From NCBI RefSeq assembly GCF_013425525.1, contig NZ_JACCKA010000092.1:35757-99756 (forward strand): a DNA stretch of 64,000 nt, in the 5' to 3' direction. The position numbers were made by a program, and so were the translations under genes. The notes beneath the pieces are model-generated. The model was not told the DNA's origin and ran no database searches. It saw only the letters and a program-made list of their open reading frames with translations. Shown here piece after piece: positions 1 through 11,098 of this stretch. This stretch comes from Luteimonas salinisoli (GTDB lineage: Bacteria; Pseudomonadota; Gammaproteobacteria; Xanthomonadales; Xanthomonadaceae). Each line of letters starts with the position of its first letter. The stretch's first letter is position 1.

Positions 1-513
1 CAGTCCGTGCAGGCGCAGGTGTAGCTGGCGGACGCCGTTGGCCAGCGCCTGCCGCAGGCGTTCGAGCCAGGCGTCGTCCCCGCCCTCCGCGGGCTCCGGG
101 GTGACGAGGTAGCGGTCGGGGCGCAGCAGCGCGGCCACCACCGGTCGGTCGGCGGCGGGCATGGCGTAGCTGGGGAGCCGATGGCGGGGCACCCAGGCCA
201 GCGCCTGCCCCTCGTGGCCCTGCGGAGTGCCGCGCCAGGCGGTCACGTGGCGCACGTCCAGGCGCAGGCGCTTGTGCGGGTAGGCGTGCGGCACGACGAT
301 CAGTTCCGCGCCGATGTCGGCCTCGATGCCGAGCTCCTCGCGCAGTTCGCGGGCCAGGGCCTGCTCGGGGGGTTCGCCGGGTTCGCGCTTGCCGCCGGGG
401 AATTCCCAGAGGCCGGCCAGGTCGCGGCCCTCGGTGCGACGGGTGAGCAGGATGCGGCCGCCGGGATCGGTGATCGCAGCGGCGACGACCTCGACCGGGC
501 GGGCGTCAGGCAT
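1..513 (-). CDS. mutT: Nudix hydrolase MutT with start of a C-terminal ThiE-like domain (partial)
   Basis: This is the 5' part (171 codons) of a gene that runs off the left edge. The product is a Nudix hydrolase of the MutT type, which removes 8-oxo-dGTP from the nucleotide pool. A complete Nudix box is visible at about residues 37-59: GGKREPGE, seven residues, then RELREELGI. After about residue 130 a linker leads into a sequence resembling the first strand of a thiamine-phosphate-synthase-like TIM barrel (ANGVRQLHLRLHGL). MutT-ThiE-like fusions are known in Xanthomonads, so I infer a two-domain protein of about 310 residues. The ATG start gives MPDARPVEVVAAAI, a normal Nudix beginning. It follows secA on the same strand, but about 420 bases of repeats separate them. 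Confidence 0.85.
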   Translation of the reverse strand, partial: MPDARPVEVVAAAITDPGGRILLTRRTEGRDLAGLWEFPGGKREPGEPPEQALARELREELGIEADIGAELIVVPHAYPHKRLRLDVRHVTAWRGTPQGHEGQALAWVPRHRLPSYAMPAADRPVVAALLRPDRYLVTPEPAEGGDDAWLERLRQALANGVRQLHLRLHGL

Positions 514-565
514 TGGACCGGGTTGCCGTGGGGTCGCATCGTGATGCGGGGCACGGTGGCGGGCA

Positions 566-598
566 TGGCGCGCGGGCTGCGCGGCGAACGGCCGCTCC
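566..598. repeat. Degenerate half of a GTAG palindromic repeat
   Basis: This stretch (GGCATGGCGCGCGG ... GGCCGCTCCTGCAGG) resembles the right half of the two full elements that follow. It looks like a decayed copy. Confidence 0.4.
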
Positions 599-630
599 TG
601 CAGGATTGGGCAGCAGGAGCGCGCCGTCCT

Positions 631-738
631 GTAGGAGCGCGCCATGCGCGCGAAGGCCGGCGCGGTTGGCAATGCCGGTGTTCACCGCCCATCCGGCCGG
701 AGCCGTCCGCGGCCTTCGCGGCCATGGGCCGCTCCTAC
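631..738. repeat. GTAG-type REP element, copy 1
   Basis: The element begins GTAGGAGCGCGCCATGCGCG and ends GGGCCGCTCCTAC, so its ends form an inverted repeat around an inner GCGAAGGCCGG / CGGCCTTCGCG palindrome. It matches the GTAG REP type described in Stenotrophomonas and relatives. With copy 2 it forms a direct repeat of period 137 bases. Confidence 0.75.
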
Positions 739-767
739 AGGATTGGGCAGCATGGGAGCGCCGTCCT

Positions 768-875
768 CTAGGAGCGCGCCATGCGCGCGAAGGCCGGCGC
801 GGTTGGCAATGCCGGTGTTCACCGCCCATCCGGCCGGAGCCGCGCGCGGCCTTCGCGGCCATGGGCCGCTCCTAC
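768..875. repeat. GTAG-type REP element, copy 2
   Basis: It is nearly identical to copy 1, with CTAGGAGC in place of GTAGGAGC at the left end. The two copies and the spacer between them fill the mutT-secA gap; no gene is visible there. Confidence 0.75.
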
Positions 876-935
876 GGGGTGGGTCGAGCATCCCGCCGTG
901 CGGTGCACGCCGTGCGACATGGCGGCGGGCCTGGG

Positions 936-3674
<2,739 letters not shown>

Positions 3675-3737
3675 GGGTTTACCGGAAGTCGGGGATCGGA
3701 GCGCCGGATCCGCGCGACGGCGCAGGATCCCGGCAAC

Positions 3738-3766
3738 GAAAAAGGGCGCCGGGCGCCCTTTTTTGG
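3738..3766 (-). terminator. Terminator-like hairpin upstream of secA
   Basis: AAAAAGGGCG / CGCCCTTTTT forms a 10-bp stem with a 5-base loop and a T-run on both strands. On the minus strand it could end transcription from the M23 gene. A TACAAT hexamer (minus strand, 3775-3780) just upstream could also place it inside the secA leader as an attenuator. Confidence 0.7.
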
Positions 3767-3774
3767 CAACGCGC

Positions 3775-3780
3775 ATTGTA
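3775..3780 (-). promoter_or_regulatory. Possible -10 element of secA
   Basis: TACAAT is a good sigma70 -10 hexamer in GC-rich DNA. The nearest -35-like sequence (TTGAAA) is 22 bases upstream, which is too far, so this is only a candidate. Transcripts from here would run through the hairpin at 3738-3766. Confidence 0.35.
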
Positions 3781-3954
3781 GCGTGGGGCCGGTCCCGGCG
3801 CCTTTCAAGCGACGGCGCGGCCGCTCCGGGCCGCAGGGGCGCCATTGCCGGCCCCGCCATCGCGGTCGCGGTTGGGCCCGCAATCCGACCGGCCAGCCGA
3901 CCGAGCTTCGCACCGCGGGCGGAGCCGGCGGATCGCCCCGGGCACGTCCCGTCG

Positions 3955-4070
3955 TTAGGAGCGGCCTGTGGCCGCGAAGACTGCGAAGGCCGGGAGGCCG
4001 CGGCGAGATGGGCGGCGACTCCGGGCTTCGGCCAACCGCGCCGGCTTTCGCGTGCATGGCACGCTCCTAC
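3955..4070. repeat. GTAG-type REP element, copy 3
   Basis: TTAGGAGCGGCCTGTGGCCG on the left and CATGGCACGCTCCTAC on the right mark a copy of the same family. It lies in the secA / M23 peptidase gap. Confidence 0.65.
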
Positions 4071-4097
4071 CAGGCTGCGCTGCCGGCTCGCTCGTCT

Positions 4098-4206
4098 GTA
4101 GGAGCGGCCCATGGCCGCGAAGGCCGCGGACGGCTACGGCCGGGTCGGCGGTGATCCCCGGTGTTTGCCGGCCGCGCCGGCTTTCGCGTGCTTGGCACGC
4201 TCCTAC
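4098..4206. repeat. GTAG-type REP element, copy 4
   Basis: It begins GTAGGAGCGGCCCATGGCCG and ends GGCACGCTCCTAC. With copy 3 it makes a second same-orientation pair about 143 bases apart. The 3781-4246 gap holds nothing else that I recognise. Confidence 0.7.
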
Positions 4207-4246
4207 GGGCACGGGTCGTGTCCGTGCCGGGCACGACACGCCGGGA

Positions 4247-5158
4247 TCAGCCGCGGGTCACGCCCATGTCGCCGAGAAACTTGCGCGGGTTGGCGACGCG
4301 GCCGTTCTCCCAGACCTCGAAATGCACGTGCGCACCGGTGGAGCGGCCGGTGGAGCCGGCCCGCGCGACCTGCTGCCCGGCGCGCACCAGGTCGCCGACC
4401 TTCACCACGTTGCGCGAATTGTGCGCGTAGCGGGTCACGTAGCCGTTGCCGTGGTCGACCTCGACCACGTTGCCGTAACCGGTGCGATAGCCGGAGTAGC
4501 TGACCACGCCGTCGGCGACCGCCATCACCGGGTCGCCGGTGCGCGCGTCGAAGTCGATGCCCTTGTGGAACGCGCGACCGCCGCCGAACGGATCGGCGCG
4601 GTGGCCATAGCCCGAGGTGATGTAGGTGCTGGACACCGGCGAGCGCGAGGGCAGCGCGGCGCGCTCGAGTTGCTGGTCGAACAGCAGCGCTTCGAGCACC
4701 GACAGCTGGTTGCCCGATGTGTGCAGCTCGGCATCCACCGCGTCCATCCCCTCGCGCAGTCCGCGCGCCGGCATGTCCTGCACCGGGCCGGCGCCGCCCA
4801 GGCCGACCGGGGCGTTGAAGTCGAACTCGCCGTCGCCGAGCTTGCCGATGCGGGTCAGACGCTCGCCGAGCGCGTTGAGGCGGTTGGCCTGCGCCTGCAG
4901 CTCGCCCATGCGCGCGGCCAGGGCATTGACCTCGCGCTGCGCCTCGCGGCGGGTGGACTCGAGACTGGCCTGCTGCTGCAGGGTCTTCGCATGCAGCCGC
5001 GAGATCTCGCTGGCCCCCATGCTGGCGCCGAACAGCATGCCGGCGACGGCAACGACGGCGGCGGCGGCGAAGGGCTTGCGCAGGGCCGCCGTGCGGATCC
5101 GCCCGAGCCAGTGCATGATGCGGATCCGCGCCTGATTGGTGATGCTGTGTAGAGTCAT
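4247..5158 (-). CDS. M23 (LytM) family peptidoglycan endopeptidase
   Basis: This 303-residue protein has a cytoplasmic N-terminus, one membrane segment at about residues 24-44 (FAAAAVVAVAGMLFGASMG) and a coiled-coil stretch (about 50-95). A C-terminal M23 domain carries the zinc ligands in FHKGIDFD and HVHFE. Such proteins cut peptide cross-links in the wall or activate amidases. The ATG giving MTLHSITNQARI was chosen because upstream codons would run into the divergent dciA gene. The neighbourhood secA-M23-dciA-lpxC is typical of Xanthomonads. Confidence 0.9.
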   Translation of the reverse strand: MTLHSITNQARIRIMHWLGRIRTAALRKPFAAAAVVAVAGMLFGASMGASEISRLHAKTLQQQASLESTRREAQREVNALAARMGELQAQANRLNALGERLTRIGKLGDGEFDFNAPVGLGGAGPVQDMPARGLREGMDAVDAELHTSGNQLSVLEALLFDQQLERAALPSRSPVSSTYITSGYGHRADPFGGGRAFHKGIDFDARTGDPVMAVADGVVSYSGYRTGYGNVVEVDHGNGYVTRYAHNSRNVVKVGDLVRAGQQVARAGSTGRSTGAHVHFEVWENGRVANPRKFLGDMGVTRG

Positions 5159-5165
5159 GCTTCCG

Positions 5166-5612
5166 ATGTCTGGTTCACGATCCAAGCCTGCGGGAACCGC
5201 CCGCGCCGCCTCCGCCCAGCCGGCGCTCGATGCGCTGCTGGGGGGTGCTGCCGGCGACCCCATCCGCCGTGCCCTGTGGCTCGACGCGCTGGATCAGCGA
5301 TTGCGCTCCCTGCTGCCGTCGCCGCTCGCCGCGCATGCGCGGCTGGGCAATGTCGACGGCCGCAGGCTCGTCTACCTCGTCGACGCCCCGGTCTGGCACG
5401 CCAGGATGAGGCTGGCCGGCCCGGAACTGCTCGACGGGGCCCGCTCCATCGGGCTGGATGTCACCGAGTTCGTCGTCAAGACCACCCGGCCGATGCCGCA
5501 GCCTCCCCAGCCCGCACCGGCCGCACGCCCCATGTCGGCGCGCGCGGATGAAGCGTTGCGCGACGCCGTGGCGACCCTGGCCGGTGACGACACCGGCAAG
5601 GGGGCCTCCTGA
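5166..5612 (+). CDS. dciA: DciA family helicase loader (DUF721)
   Basis: The 148-residue product belongs to the DUF721 family, named DciA, the widespread loader of the replicative helicase DnaB. The core RSLLPSPLAAHARLGN and the segment VYLVDAPVWHARMRLAGPEL are characteristic of the family in this lineage. The C-terminal third is proline-rich and probably disordered. The start MSGSRSK is preferred; an ATG 9 bases earlier (MLPMSG) is possible and would overlap the start codon of the divergent M23 gene. Each gene's promoter must therefore lie inside the other's coding sequence. Confidence 0.8.
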   Translation: MSGSRSKPAGTARAASAQPALDALLGGAAGDPIRRALWLDALDQRLRSLLPSPLAAHARLGNVDGRRLVYLVDAPVWHARMRLAGPELLDGARSIGLDVTEFVVKTTRPMPQPPQPAPAARPMSARADEALRDAVATLAGDDTGKGAS

Positions 5613-5699
5613 ATCGCCCGCGTTTCCGCCCGGCAAGCCGGGTGAAGAAAGCGTGGGCGACGCGGCATCCTAACGAGGGCTCGCGCCTGCGGGGTTAAC

Positions 5700-5772
5700 A
5701 GCTCGCTAATATTCAAGTAAATAAACGGTAAATTTTCGTTAATCGTTTACGGATTGCTCACTTTTGTGAGCG
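5700..5772. other. AT-rich patch with inverted repeats
   Basis: In the 400-base gap between convergent dciA and lpxC a short AT-rich stretch stands out. It holds TAAACG ... CGTTTA with a 16-base centre, and the hairpin GCTCAC-TTTT-GTGAGC. It could be a terminator region or a protein-binding site; I see no gene. Confidence 0.4.
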
Positions 5773-5876
5773 GGGTCCGTTTCATGGAGATGCGCAATCG
5801 CGGCCTGTCCCTGCACGCGAAAACGGTCCCCCGGCTCTCCTGCAAACCCCGTACCAAGGGCGCCCATTCCGGACTG

Positions 5877-5984
5877 TAGGAGCGGGCCATGCCCGCGAGG
5901 CCCGCCTGGGCCGGCGGAACCCGGAATCGCCGCCCATCTCCACTGGAGACACCCGCGGCTTTCGCGCCCATGGGGCGCTCCTAC
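5877..5984. repeat. GTAG-type REP element, copy 5
   Basis: GTAGGAGCGGGCCATGCCCG at the left and CCATGGGGCGCTCCTAC at the right define a copy just beyond the lpxC stop codon. Confidence 0.7.
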
Positions 5985-6014
5985 ACAAGAAAGGCCGCCC
6001 CTCCGGGCGCCCGC

Positions 6015-6923
6015 TCAGGCGGCGACGGGCGGGCCGTAGGCCAGTGGCGCGGGGGCGTCCGCGTCGAAGGTCACCTCTTCCCAGGCCGAGCGCTCGGCCA
6101 TCAGGGCGCGGGCCAGCTTGTTGTTGAGCGCGTGACCGGATTTGTGCCCCTCGTATGCGCCGAGGATGGCGTGGCCGGCGAGGTACAGGTCGCCGATGGC
6201 GTCGAGGATCTTGTGGCGCACGAACTCGTTGGCGTAGCGCAGGCCGTCCTCGTTGAGCACGCGGAACTCGTCGAGCACGATGGCGTTGTCCATCGAGCCG
6301 CCGAGGCCGAGGTTGCGGTCGCGCATGAACTCCAGGTCGCGCATGAAACCGAAGGTGCGCGCGCGGCTGACCTCGCGGATGTAGGCCTCGGTGGAGAAAT
6401 CGACCACCGCGCGCGATTGCGCGGTCGGGATCGCCGGATGATCGAACTCGATGGTGAAGCCGAGGCGGAAGCCGTCGTAGGGCTCGAAGCGGGCGACCTT
6501 GTCGCCGTCGCGCACCTCGATCGTGCGCTTGATGCGGATGAAGCGCTTGGGCGCCTCCTGCAGCACGATCCCCGCCGACTGCAGCAGGAACACGAACGGG
6601 CCCGAGGAGCCATCCATGATCGGCACCTCGGCCGCGGACAGCTCGACGTGGAGGTTGTCGATGCCCAGGCCCGCCAGCGCCGACATCAGATGCTCGACCG
6701 TCATCACCTTGCCCGCGTCGCGGGTCAGCCCGGTGCAGAGCATGGTCTCGGTGACCAGGTCGGCACGTGCGGGAATCTCCACCACCGGGTCGAGATCGAC
6801 GCGACGGAACACGATGCCGCTGTCCACCGGAGCCGGACGCAGGGTGAGATAGACCTTCTCGCCGCTGTGCAGCCCCACGCCGGTAGCGCGGATGACGTTC
6901 TTGATGGTGCGTTGCTTGGGCAT
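6015..6923 (-). CDS. lpxC: UDP-3-O-acyl-N-acetylglucosamine deacetylase LpxC
   Basis: LpxC removes the acetyl group from UDP-3-O-acyl-GlcNAc, the committed step of lipid A synthesis in the cytoplasm. The 302-residue product matches the family length. Zinc-site residues are visible in [15 protein letters not shown] and in [17 protein letters not shown]; the N-terminal GVGLHSGEK is also typical. The ATG giving [15 protein letters not shown] is chosen over one four codons upstream. It ends the dcw-linked gene run, separated from ftsZ by a terminator, so it probably has its own promoter in the 7145-7266 or nearby interval. Confidence 0.97.
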   Translation of the reverse strand: MPKQRTIKNVIRATGVGLHSGEKVYLTLRPAPVDSGIVFRRVDLDPVVEIPARADLVTETMLCTGLTRDAGKVMTVEHLMSALAGLGIDNLHVELSAAEVPIMDGSSGPFVFLLQSAGIVLQEAPKRFIRIKRTIEVRDGDKVARFEPYDGFRLGFTIEFDHPAIPTAQSRAVVDFSTEAYIREVSRARTFGFMRDLEFMRDRNLGLGGSMDNAIVLDEFRVLNEDGLRYANEFVRHKILDAIGDLYLAGHAILGAYEGHKSGHALNNKLARALMAERSAWEEVTFDADAPAPLAYGPPVAA

Positions 6924-7109
6924 GGGCGGGGGCATCAGTGGGGGTCCGGAAGCCGCGCGGCGGCTGGCTGCCCAGGGCCTGACGGCCGAAAGATTAGCAC
7001 GCGACCCGCTGAACCTGAACGAAAGGGGCGGCTACCGTGCGGATCCGCCGCGAAGACGAGAGCCGGGCGCAGTGACCTCGGCCGGGGGCCGGTCCGGCGA
7101 CGGGGAGAC

Positions 7110-7144
7110 GAAGAAAAATCCACCGGGCCATCTCGGCCCGGTGG
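7110..7144 (-). terminator. Rho-independent terminator after ftsZ
   Basis: On the minus strand CCACCGGGCC ... GGCCCGGTGG forms a 10-bp stem followed by ATTTTTCTT. It lies about 120 bases beyond the ftsZ stop and probably ends the dcw transcript. Confidence 0.85.
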
Positions 7145-7266
7145 CAAGGACATGACGGAGGCGGCAGCCTCTCCCTCCCCCGGCGCGTGCCGCGCACCGG
7201 AGCCGGGAAGAGCGCCTGCCGCTCCGGCGCGGCGGACGACCGCGCGGGATGACGGCAGCCGGGCGG

Positions 7267-8505
7267 TCAGTCCGCCTGGCGCCGCAGGAACGCCGGAATG
7301 TCCAGGTAGCTGCTGTCGTTGCCGAAATCGGCCACGTCCGGCTTGGCGGCCGGCTCCTCGCTGCGCCCGCGCAGGCTCGAGGCGATGCTCGGCGCCTGCG
7401 AGCCGCCGCCGACGGCGTCGTCGATCGGCAGGCCGGTGGTACCGTCGCGCTTGGCCTGGGTGTGAATCAGTTGCACCTGCGGCCGGCGCGCCGGCTCCTG
7501 GGTGAAGTCCCGGTCGCCGCCACGCACACCCTGTCGGGCGGCGCCGCGATTGAGCCCGGTGGCCACCACGGTGACGCGCACCTCGTCCTGCATGTCCTGG
7601 TCGAGCACCGTGCCGATGACGATGGTGGCGTCTTCGCTGGCGAAGTTCTCCACCGTGCGGCCGACCTCGTCGAACTCCGACATGGTGAAGTCGGGGCCCG
7701 CGGTGATGTTGACCAGGATGCCGTTGGCGCCGGCCAGGTTGACGTCGTCGAGCAGCGGGTTCTGGATCGCCGACTCGGCGGCGGCCTGGGCGCGGTCGTC
7801 GCCGCGGGCGGTGCCGGTGCCCATCATCGCCAGCCCCATCTCGCTCATGACGGTGCGCACGTCGGCGAAGTCGACGTTGATCAGGCCGGGGCGCACGATC
7901 AGGTCGGCGATGCCCTGCACCGCGCCGAGCAGCACGTCGTTGGCGGCGCGGAACGCCTGGATCATCGTCGCGTTGCGGCCGAGCACCGAGATCAGCTTCT
8001 CGTTGGGGATGGTGATCAGCGAATCGCAGTGCTGCGACAGGTCCTCGATGCCCTTGAGCGCCACCTGCATGCGGCGGCGGCCCTCGAACGGGAACGGCTT
8101 GGTGACCACGGCGACGGTCAGAATCCCCATCTCCTTGGCCAGCTGCGCCACCACCGGCGCCGCGCCGGTGCCGGTGCCGCCGCCCATGCCCGCGGTGATG
8201 AACACCATGTCCGCGCCCTGCAGCGCGTCCATGATGATCTCGCGATCCTCGAGCGCCGCCTGCCGGCCGACCTCGGGGTTGGCGCCCGCGCCCAGCCCCT
8301 TGGTGACGTTGCCGCCGAGCTGCAGCTGCAGCTTGGCGCCGCAGTTCTTGATCGCCTGCGCGTCGGTGTTGGCGGTGATGAACTCCACCCCGTCCACGCT
8401 GCTGTTGACCATGTGGCCGACGGCGTTGCCGCCGCCGCCGCCCACGCCGATCACCTTGATGACGGCATTGGGTGCCATCTTCTCTACCAGTTCGAAATGC
8501 GCCAT
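7267..8505 (-). CDS. ftsZ: Cell division GTPase FtsZ
   Basis: FtsZ is the tubulin-like GTPase that polymerises into the Z-ring. The 412-residue product carries the tubulin signature [10 protein letters not shown], the N-terminal [13 protein letters not shown] loop, a variable linker from about residue 320, and the conserved C-terminal peptide [11 protein letters not shown] that binds FtsA and ZipA. The start [20 protein letters not shown] is canonical. It is the last gene of the cluster; a pair of inverted heptamer arrays separates it from ftsA. Confidence 0.99.
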   Translation of the reverse strand: MAHFELVEKMAPNAVIKVIGVGGGGGNAVGHMVNSSVDGVEFITANTDAQAIKNCGAKLQLQLGGNVTKGLGAGANPEVGRQAALEDREIIMDALQGADMVFITAGMGGGTGTGAAPVVAQLAKEMGILTVAVVTKPFPFEGRRRMQVALKGIEDLSQHCDSLITIPNEKLISVLGRNATMIQAFRAANDVLLGAVQGIADLIVRPGLINVDFADVRTVMSEMGLAMMGTGTARGDDRAQAAAESAIQNPLLDDVNLAGANGILVNITAGPDFTMSEFDEVGRTVENFASEDATIVIGTVLDQDMQDEVRVTVVATGLNRGAARQGVRGGDRDFTQEPARRPQVQLIHTQAKRDGTTGLPIDDAVGGGSQAPSIASSLRGRSEEPAAKPDVADFGNDSSYLDIPAFLRRQAD

Positions 8506-8526
8506 GTCCGTGTCCTCTTGAAGGGC

Positions 8527-8716
8527 CGGGAATCGGGAATGGGGAATCGGGAATCGGAAAAGCAGTTCCACCCGTCTGGACCCATCGCCCGGCACCGGCG
8601 TTATTGTTTTGTGCCGCTTGGTTGTCGTGTCATTCCGCAATCATTTCGCCGCCACCCGCTGTCCGCTCCGCCCTGCTCCTGCTCTTCCGATTCCCCATTC
8701 CCGATTCCCCGTTTCC
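8527..8716. repeat. Inverted pair of GGGAATC heptamer arrays, ftsA-ftsZ gap
   Basis: Tandem GGGAATC/GGGAATG units (8527-8560) face GATTCCC-type units (8685-8716), with about 125 bases between. In the polycistronic mRNA the arms could pair into a long hairpin just before ftsZ. Confidence 0.75.
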
Positions 8717-8728
8717 GGAGCGAGTTCG

Positions 8729-9964
8729 TCAGAACTCGCCCCGGTACCAGTCCTTCAACTTCTTGAAGAAACTTCCCGCCCGCCCGGTCGGGATCACCGG
8801 GCGGCGGGGGTTCTCGATCTGGCTGCCCATCAGCAGCAGGCCGACGCCGGTGGCGTGCACCGGGTTGCCGACCACCTCGCCCAGGCCGGTGACGTGCTGG
8901 GGAATACCCACCCGCACCGGCATCTGCAGCATTTCCTCGGCCAGCTCGACCACGCCCTCCATCTTCGCGGCGCCGCCGGTGAGCACCATGCCGGCGCGCA
9001 CGTGCTGCTCGAAGCCCGAGCGACGCAGTTCCGCCTGCACCATCTCGAAGATCTCCTCGTAGCGCGCCTGCACCGCCTGCGCCAGGGATTGCCGCGGCAG
9101 CCGCCGCGGCGGCCGGTCGCCGACGCTCGGCACCTGGATCGACTCCTCGCTGGTCGCCAGCTGCGCCAGCGCGCAGGCGTAGCGGACCTTGATCTGCTCG
9201 GCCTCCGGCGTCGGCGTGCGCAGCATGTGGGCGATGTCCTCGGTGACCTTGTCGCCGGCGATCGGCAGGCTGGAGGTGTGGCAGATCGCGCCCTGCACGA
9301 ACACCGCCAGGTCGGTGGTTCCGGCGCCCAGGTCGACCAGCACCACGCCGAGCTCGCGCTCGTCGCTGGTCAGCACCGCGGTGCTCGAGGCCAGCGACGA
9401 CAGCACCAGGTCGTCGATCTGCAGGCCGCAGCGCTGCACGCACTTGCTGATGTTGGCCGCCGCCGATTGGGCGCAGACCACCAGGTGCGCGTGCACCTCC
9501 AGGCGCACGCCGGTCATGCCGACCGGGTTGCGGATGCCCTCCTGGGAGTCGTCGAGCACGTACTCGCGCGGGATCGCGTGCAGGATGCGCTGGTCGGCGG
9601 GGATCGCCACCGCCTTGGCGGCGTCGAGCACCCGGTCCAGGTCGGCCCAGGTGACCTCGCCGTCGCGGATCGGCACGATGCCGGGCGAGTTCCTGCACTG
9701 CACGTGGTTGCCGGAGATCGACGCGTATACCGAACGGATCTCGCAGCCGGCCATCAGCTCCGCCTCCTCGATCGCGCGCTGGATCGACTGCACGGTGGAC
9801 TCGATGTCGACCACCACGCCGCGCTTGAGTCCGCGCGACTCGTGCGAGCCGATGCCGATCACCTCGATCGGGTTGCCGGGCGAATACTCGCCGACCAGCG
9901 CCACCACCTTGGAGGTGCCGATGTCGAGACCGACGATGAGGGCCTTGTCGCCTTTTCGGTTCAT
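8729..9964 (-). CDS. ftsA: Cell division protein FtsA
   Basis: FtsA is the actin-like membrane tether of FtsZ. The 411-residue product has the phosphate-1 loop VGLDIGTSKVVALVGEY near its start, the second nucleotide-binding segment VVLVDLGAGTTDLAVF, and a C-terminal amphipathic helix FFKKLKDWYRGEF for membrane attachment. Its ATG overlaps the stop of ftsQ as ATGA, suggesting translational coupling. Confidence 0.98.
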   Translation of the reverse strand: MNRKGDKALIVGLDIGTSKVVALVGEYSPGNPIEVIGIGSHESRGLKRGVVVDIESTVQSIQRAIEEAELMAGCEIRSVYASISGNHVQCRNSPGIVPIRDGEVTWADLDRVLDAAKAVAIPADQRILHAIPREYVLDDSQEGIRNPVGMTGVRLEVHAHLVVCAQSAAANISKCVQRCGLQIDDLVLSSLASSTAVLTSDERELGVVLVDLGAGTTDLAVFVQGAICHTSSLPIAGDKVTEDIAHMLRTPTPEAEQIKVRYACALAQLATSEESIQVPSVGDRPPRRLPRQSLAQAVQARYEEIFEMVQAELRRSGFEQHVRAGMVLTGGAAKMEGVVELAEEMLQMPVRVGIPQHVTGLGEVVGNPVHATGVGLLLMGSQIENPRRPVIPTGRAGSFFKKLKDWYRGEF

Positions 9965-10923
9965 GTTGTAGGGCCGGGAATGGGGAATGGGGAATGGGGA
10001 ATGGGAAAAGCCGGCAATCGGAGCCCGGAAGCCGGAAATGAAGAAGGTGGGCGAGGAGGCATCGTGAAGAAGGCAAGCGTCGAAGCGCGCGCTGCGCTCG
10101 CCGTAGCCGTGGCCCCAGCCACCTCGGTCATCGAGCGCGGGGGGTTGCCTTTGCTCTCGCCATTCCCGATTCCCGATTCCCGATTCCCGGCCTTCGCCAT
10201 TCCCGATTCCCGATTCCCCATTCCCGGCTCTTCCGTCCACTCCAGCGCGAAGCCGTTGGTGTAGCGGAGATCGGCGCGGCGCAGCGGGATGGTCTTCTGC
10301 TGGAGCAGCCGCGGCAGCAGGCGGGCGAAGCGCTCGAGCCGGGTGCGCGCCTGCTGGCTGCCGATGGTGACCTCGGTGCCGTTGGACAGGGTCAGCGCCC
10401 AGCTGCCGCGCGGGTCCAGGGTCAGCCGCCGGACGTCGTAGCCGATCGGCGTGAACAGCACCCGCGATTCGTTGTATAGCGCCACCACGTCGGCCACCCG
10501 CGCCTCCGGGCCGTCGAGCAGCGGCAGTCGCGGCAGCGGGCCGATGCCGGCCGCCGGGAACAGCCGGCCCTGCTCGGAGAGCAACCGGTCCTCGCCCCAG
10601 CGCGCGAACGGGCGGTGCTCGACGATGCGCACCTCGATCACGTCGGGCCAGCGCTTGCGCACCTCGGCGCGCTCCACCCAGGGCAGCCGCGCCACCGCGG
10701 CCTGGGCCCCGTCCAGGCGCATGGCGAAGAAGCCGTGGCTCGCATACGGAAGCAGCGCCTCGCGCAATGCCCGGTCCTCGACCCGCTCGAGCTCGCCGAC
10801 CACGCGCAGCGTGCGCAGCGGCCAGCGCTCGGAACCGATCCAGCCCTGCAGCACAGCCACCACCGGCAGCGCGACCAGCGCCAGCGCCAGGGTCCAGGCG
10901 ATGATCCGGAGCAGGGCGGTCAT
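9961..10923 (-). CDS. ftsQ: Cell division protein FtsQ with repeat-encoded C-terminal tail
   Basis: FtsQ is a bitopic divisome protein with a periplasmic POTRA domain. The first about 231 residues are a normal FtsQ: a membrane segment at 3-26, the POTRA domain (TLRVVGELERVEDRALREAL), then a beta domain ending at RYTNGFALEWTE. The remaining about 89 residues are translated from an inverted pair of heptamer arrays and contain GNRESG and FPIPHSPFPIP peptides. The frame stays open until the stop, which overlaps the ftsA start as ATGA. The start MTALLRIIAWTLAL is the normal one for Xanthomonads. Confidence 0.93.
   Translation of the reverse strand: MTALLRIIAWTLALALVALPVVAVLQGWIGSERWPLRTLRVVGELERVEDRALREALLPYASHGFFAMRLDGAQAAVARLPWVERAEVRKRWPDVIEVRIVEHRPFARWGEDRLLSEQGRLFPAAGIGPLPRLPLLDGPEARVADVVALYNESRVLFTPIGYDVRRLTLDPRGSWALTLSNGTEVTIGSQQARTRLERFARLLPRLLQQKTIPLRRADLRYTNGFALEWTEEPGMGNRESGMAKAGNRESGIGNGESKGNPPRSMTEVAGATATASAARASTLAFFTMPPRPPSSFPASGLRLPAFPIPHSPFPIPGPTT
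9974..10227. repeat. Inverted heptamer arrays inside the 3' end of ftsQ
   Basis: GGGAATG units (9974-10006) and a longer ATTCCCG array (10160-10227) flank about 150 bases. Both lie inside the ftsQ reading frame and encode its tail. Confidence 0.8.
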
Positions 10924-10942
10924 GAGGCGGCTCCTTCGGAGC

Positions 10943-11096
10943 CGGGAATCGGGAATCGGAAATCGGGAATCGGAAAAGCCGGGGAACTGCCGGGCCGTCC
11001 GCAAATGCCAGCACGGCATTTCGACAGGCGAGCGAGGGCCACACGTCGGCGCGGCCTCGCCCTTGCGACTGCCGATTCCCGATTCCCGATCCCCGG
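10943..11096. repeat. Inverted heptamer arrays, ddl-ftsQ gap
   Basis: GGGAATC units (10943-10975) face GATTCCC units (11072-11096). The pair fills the untranslated gap between ddl and ftsQ. Confidence 0.75.
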
Positions 11097-11098
11097 CC

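Noticed and set aside
5700..5772. A dif recombination site
   Set aside because: The AT-rich patch has a short inverted repeat but not the XerC/XerD 11-6-11 core sequence, and no replication-terminus context is seen.
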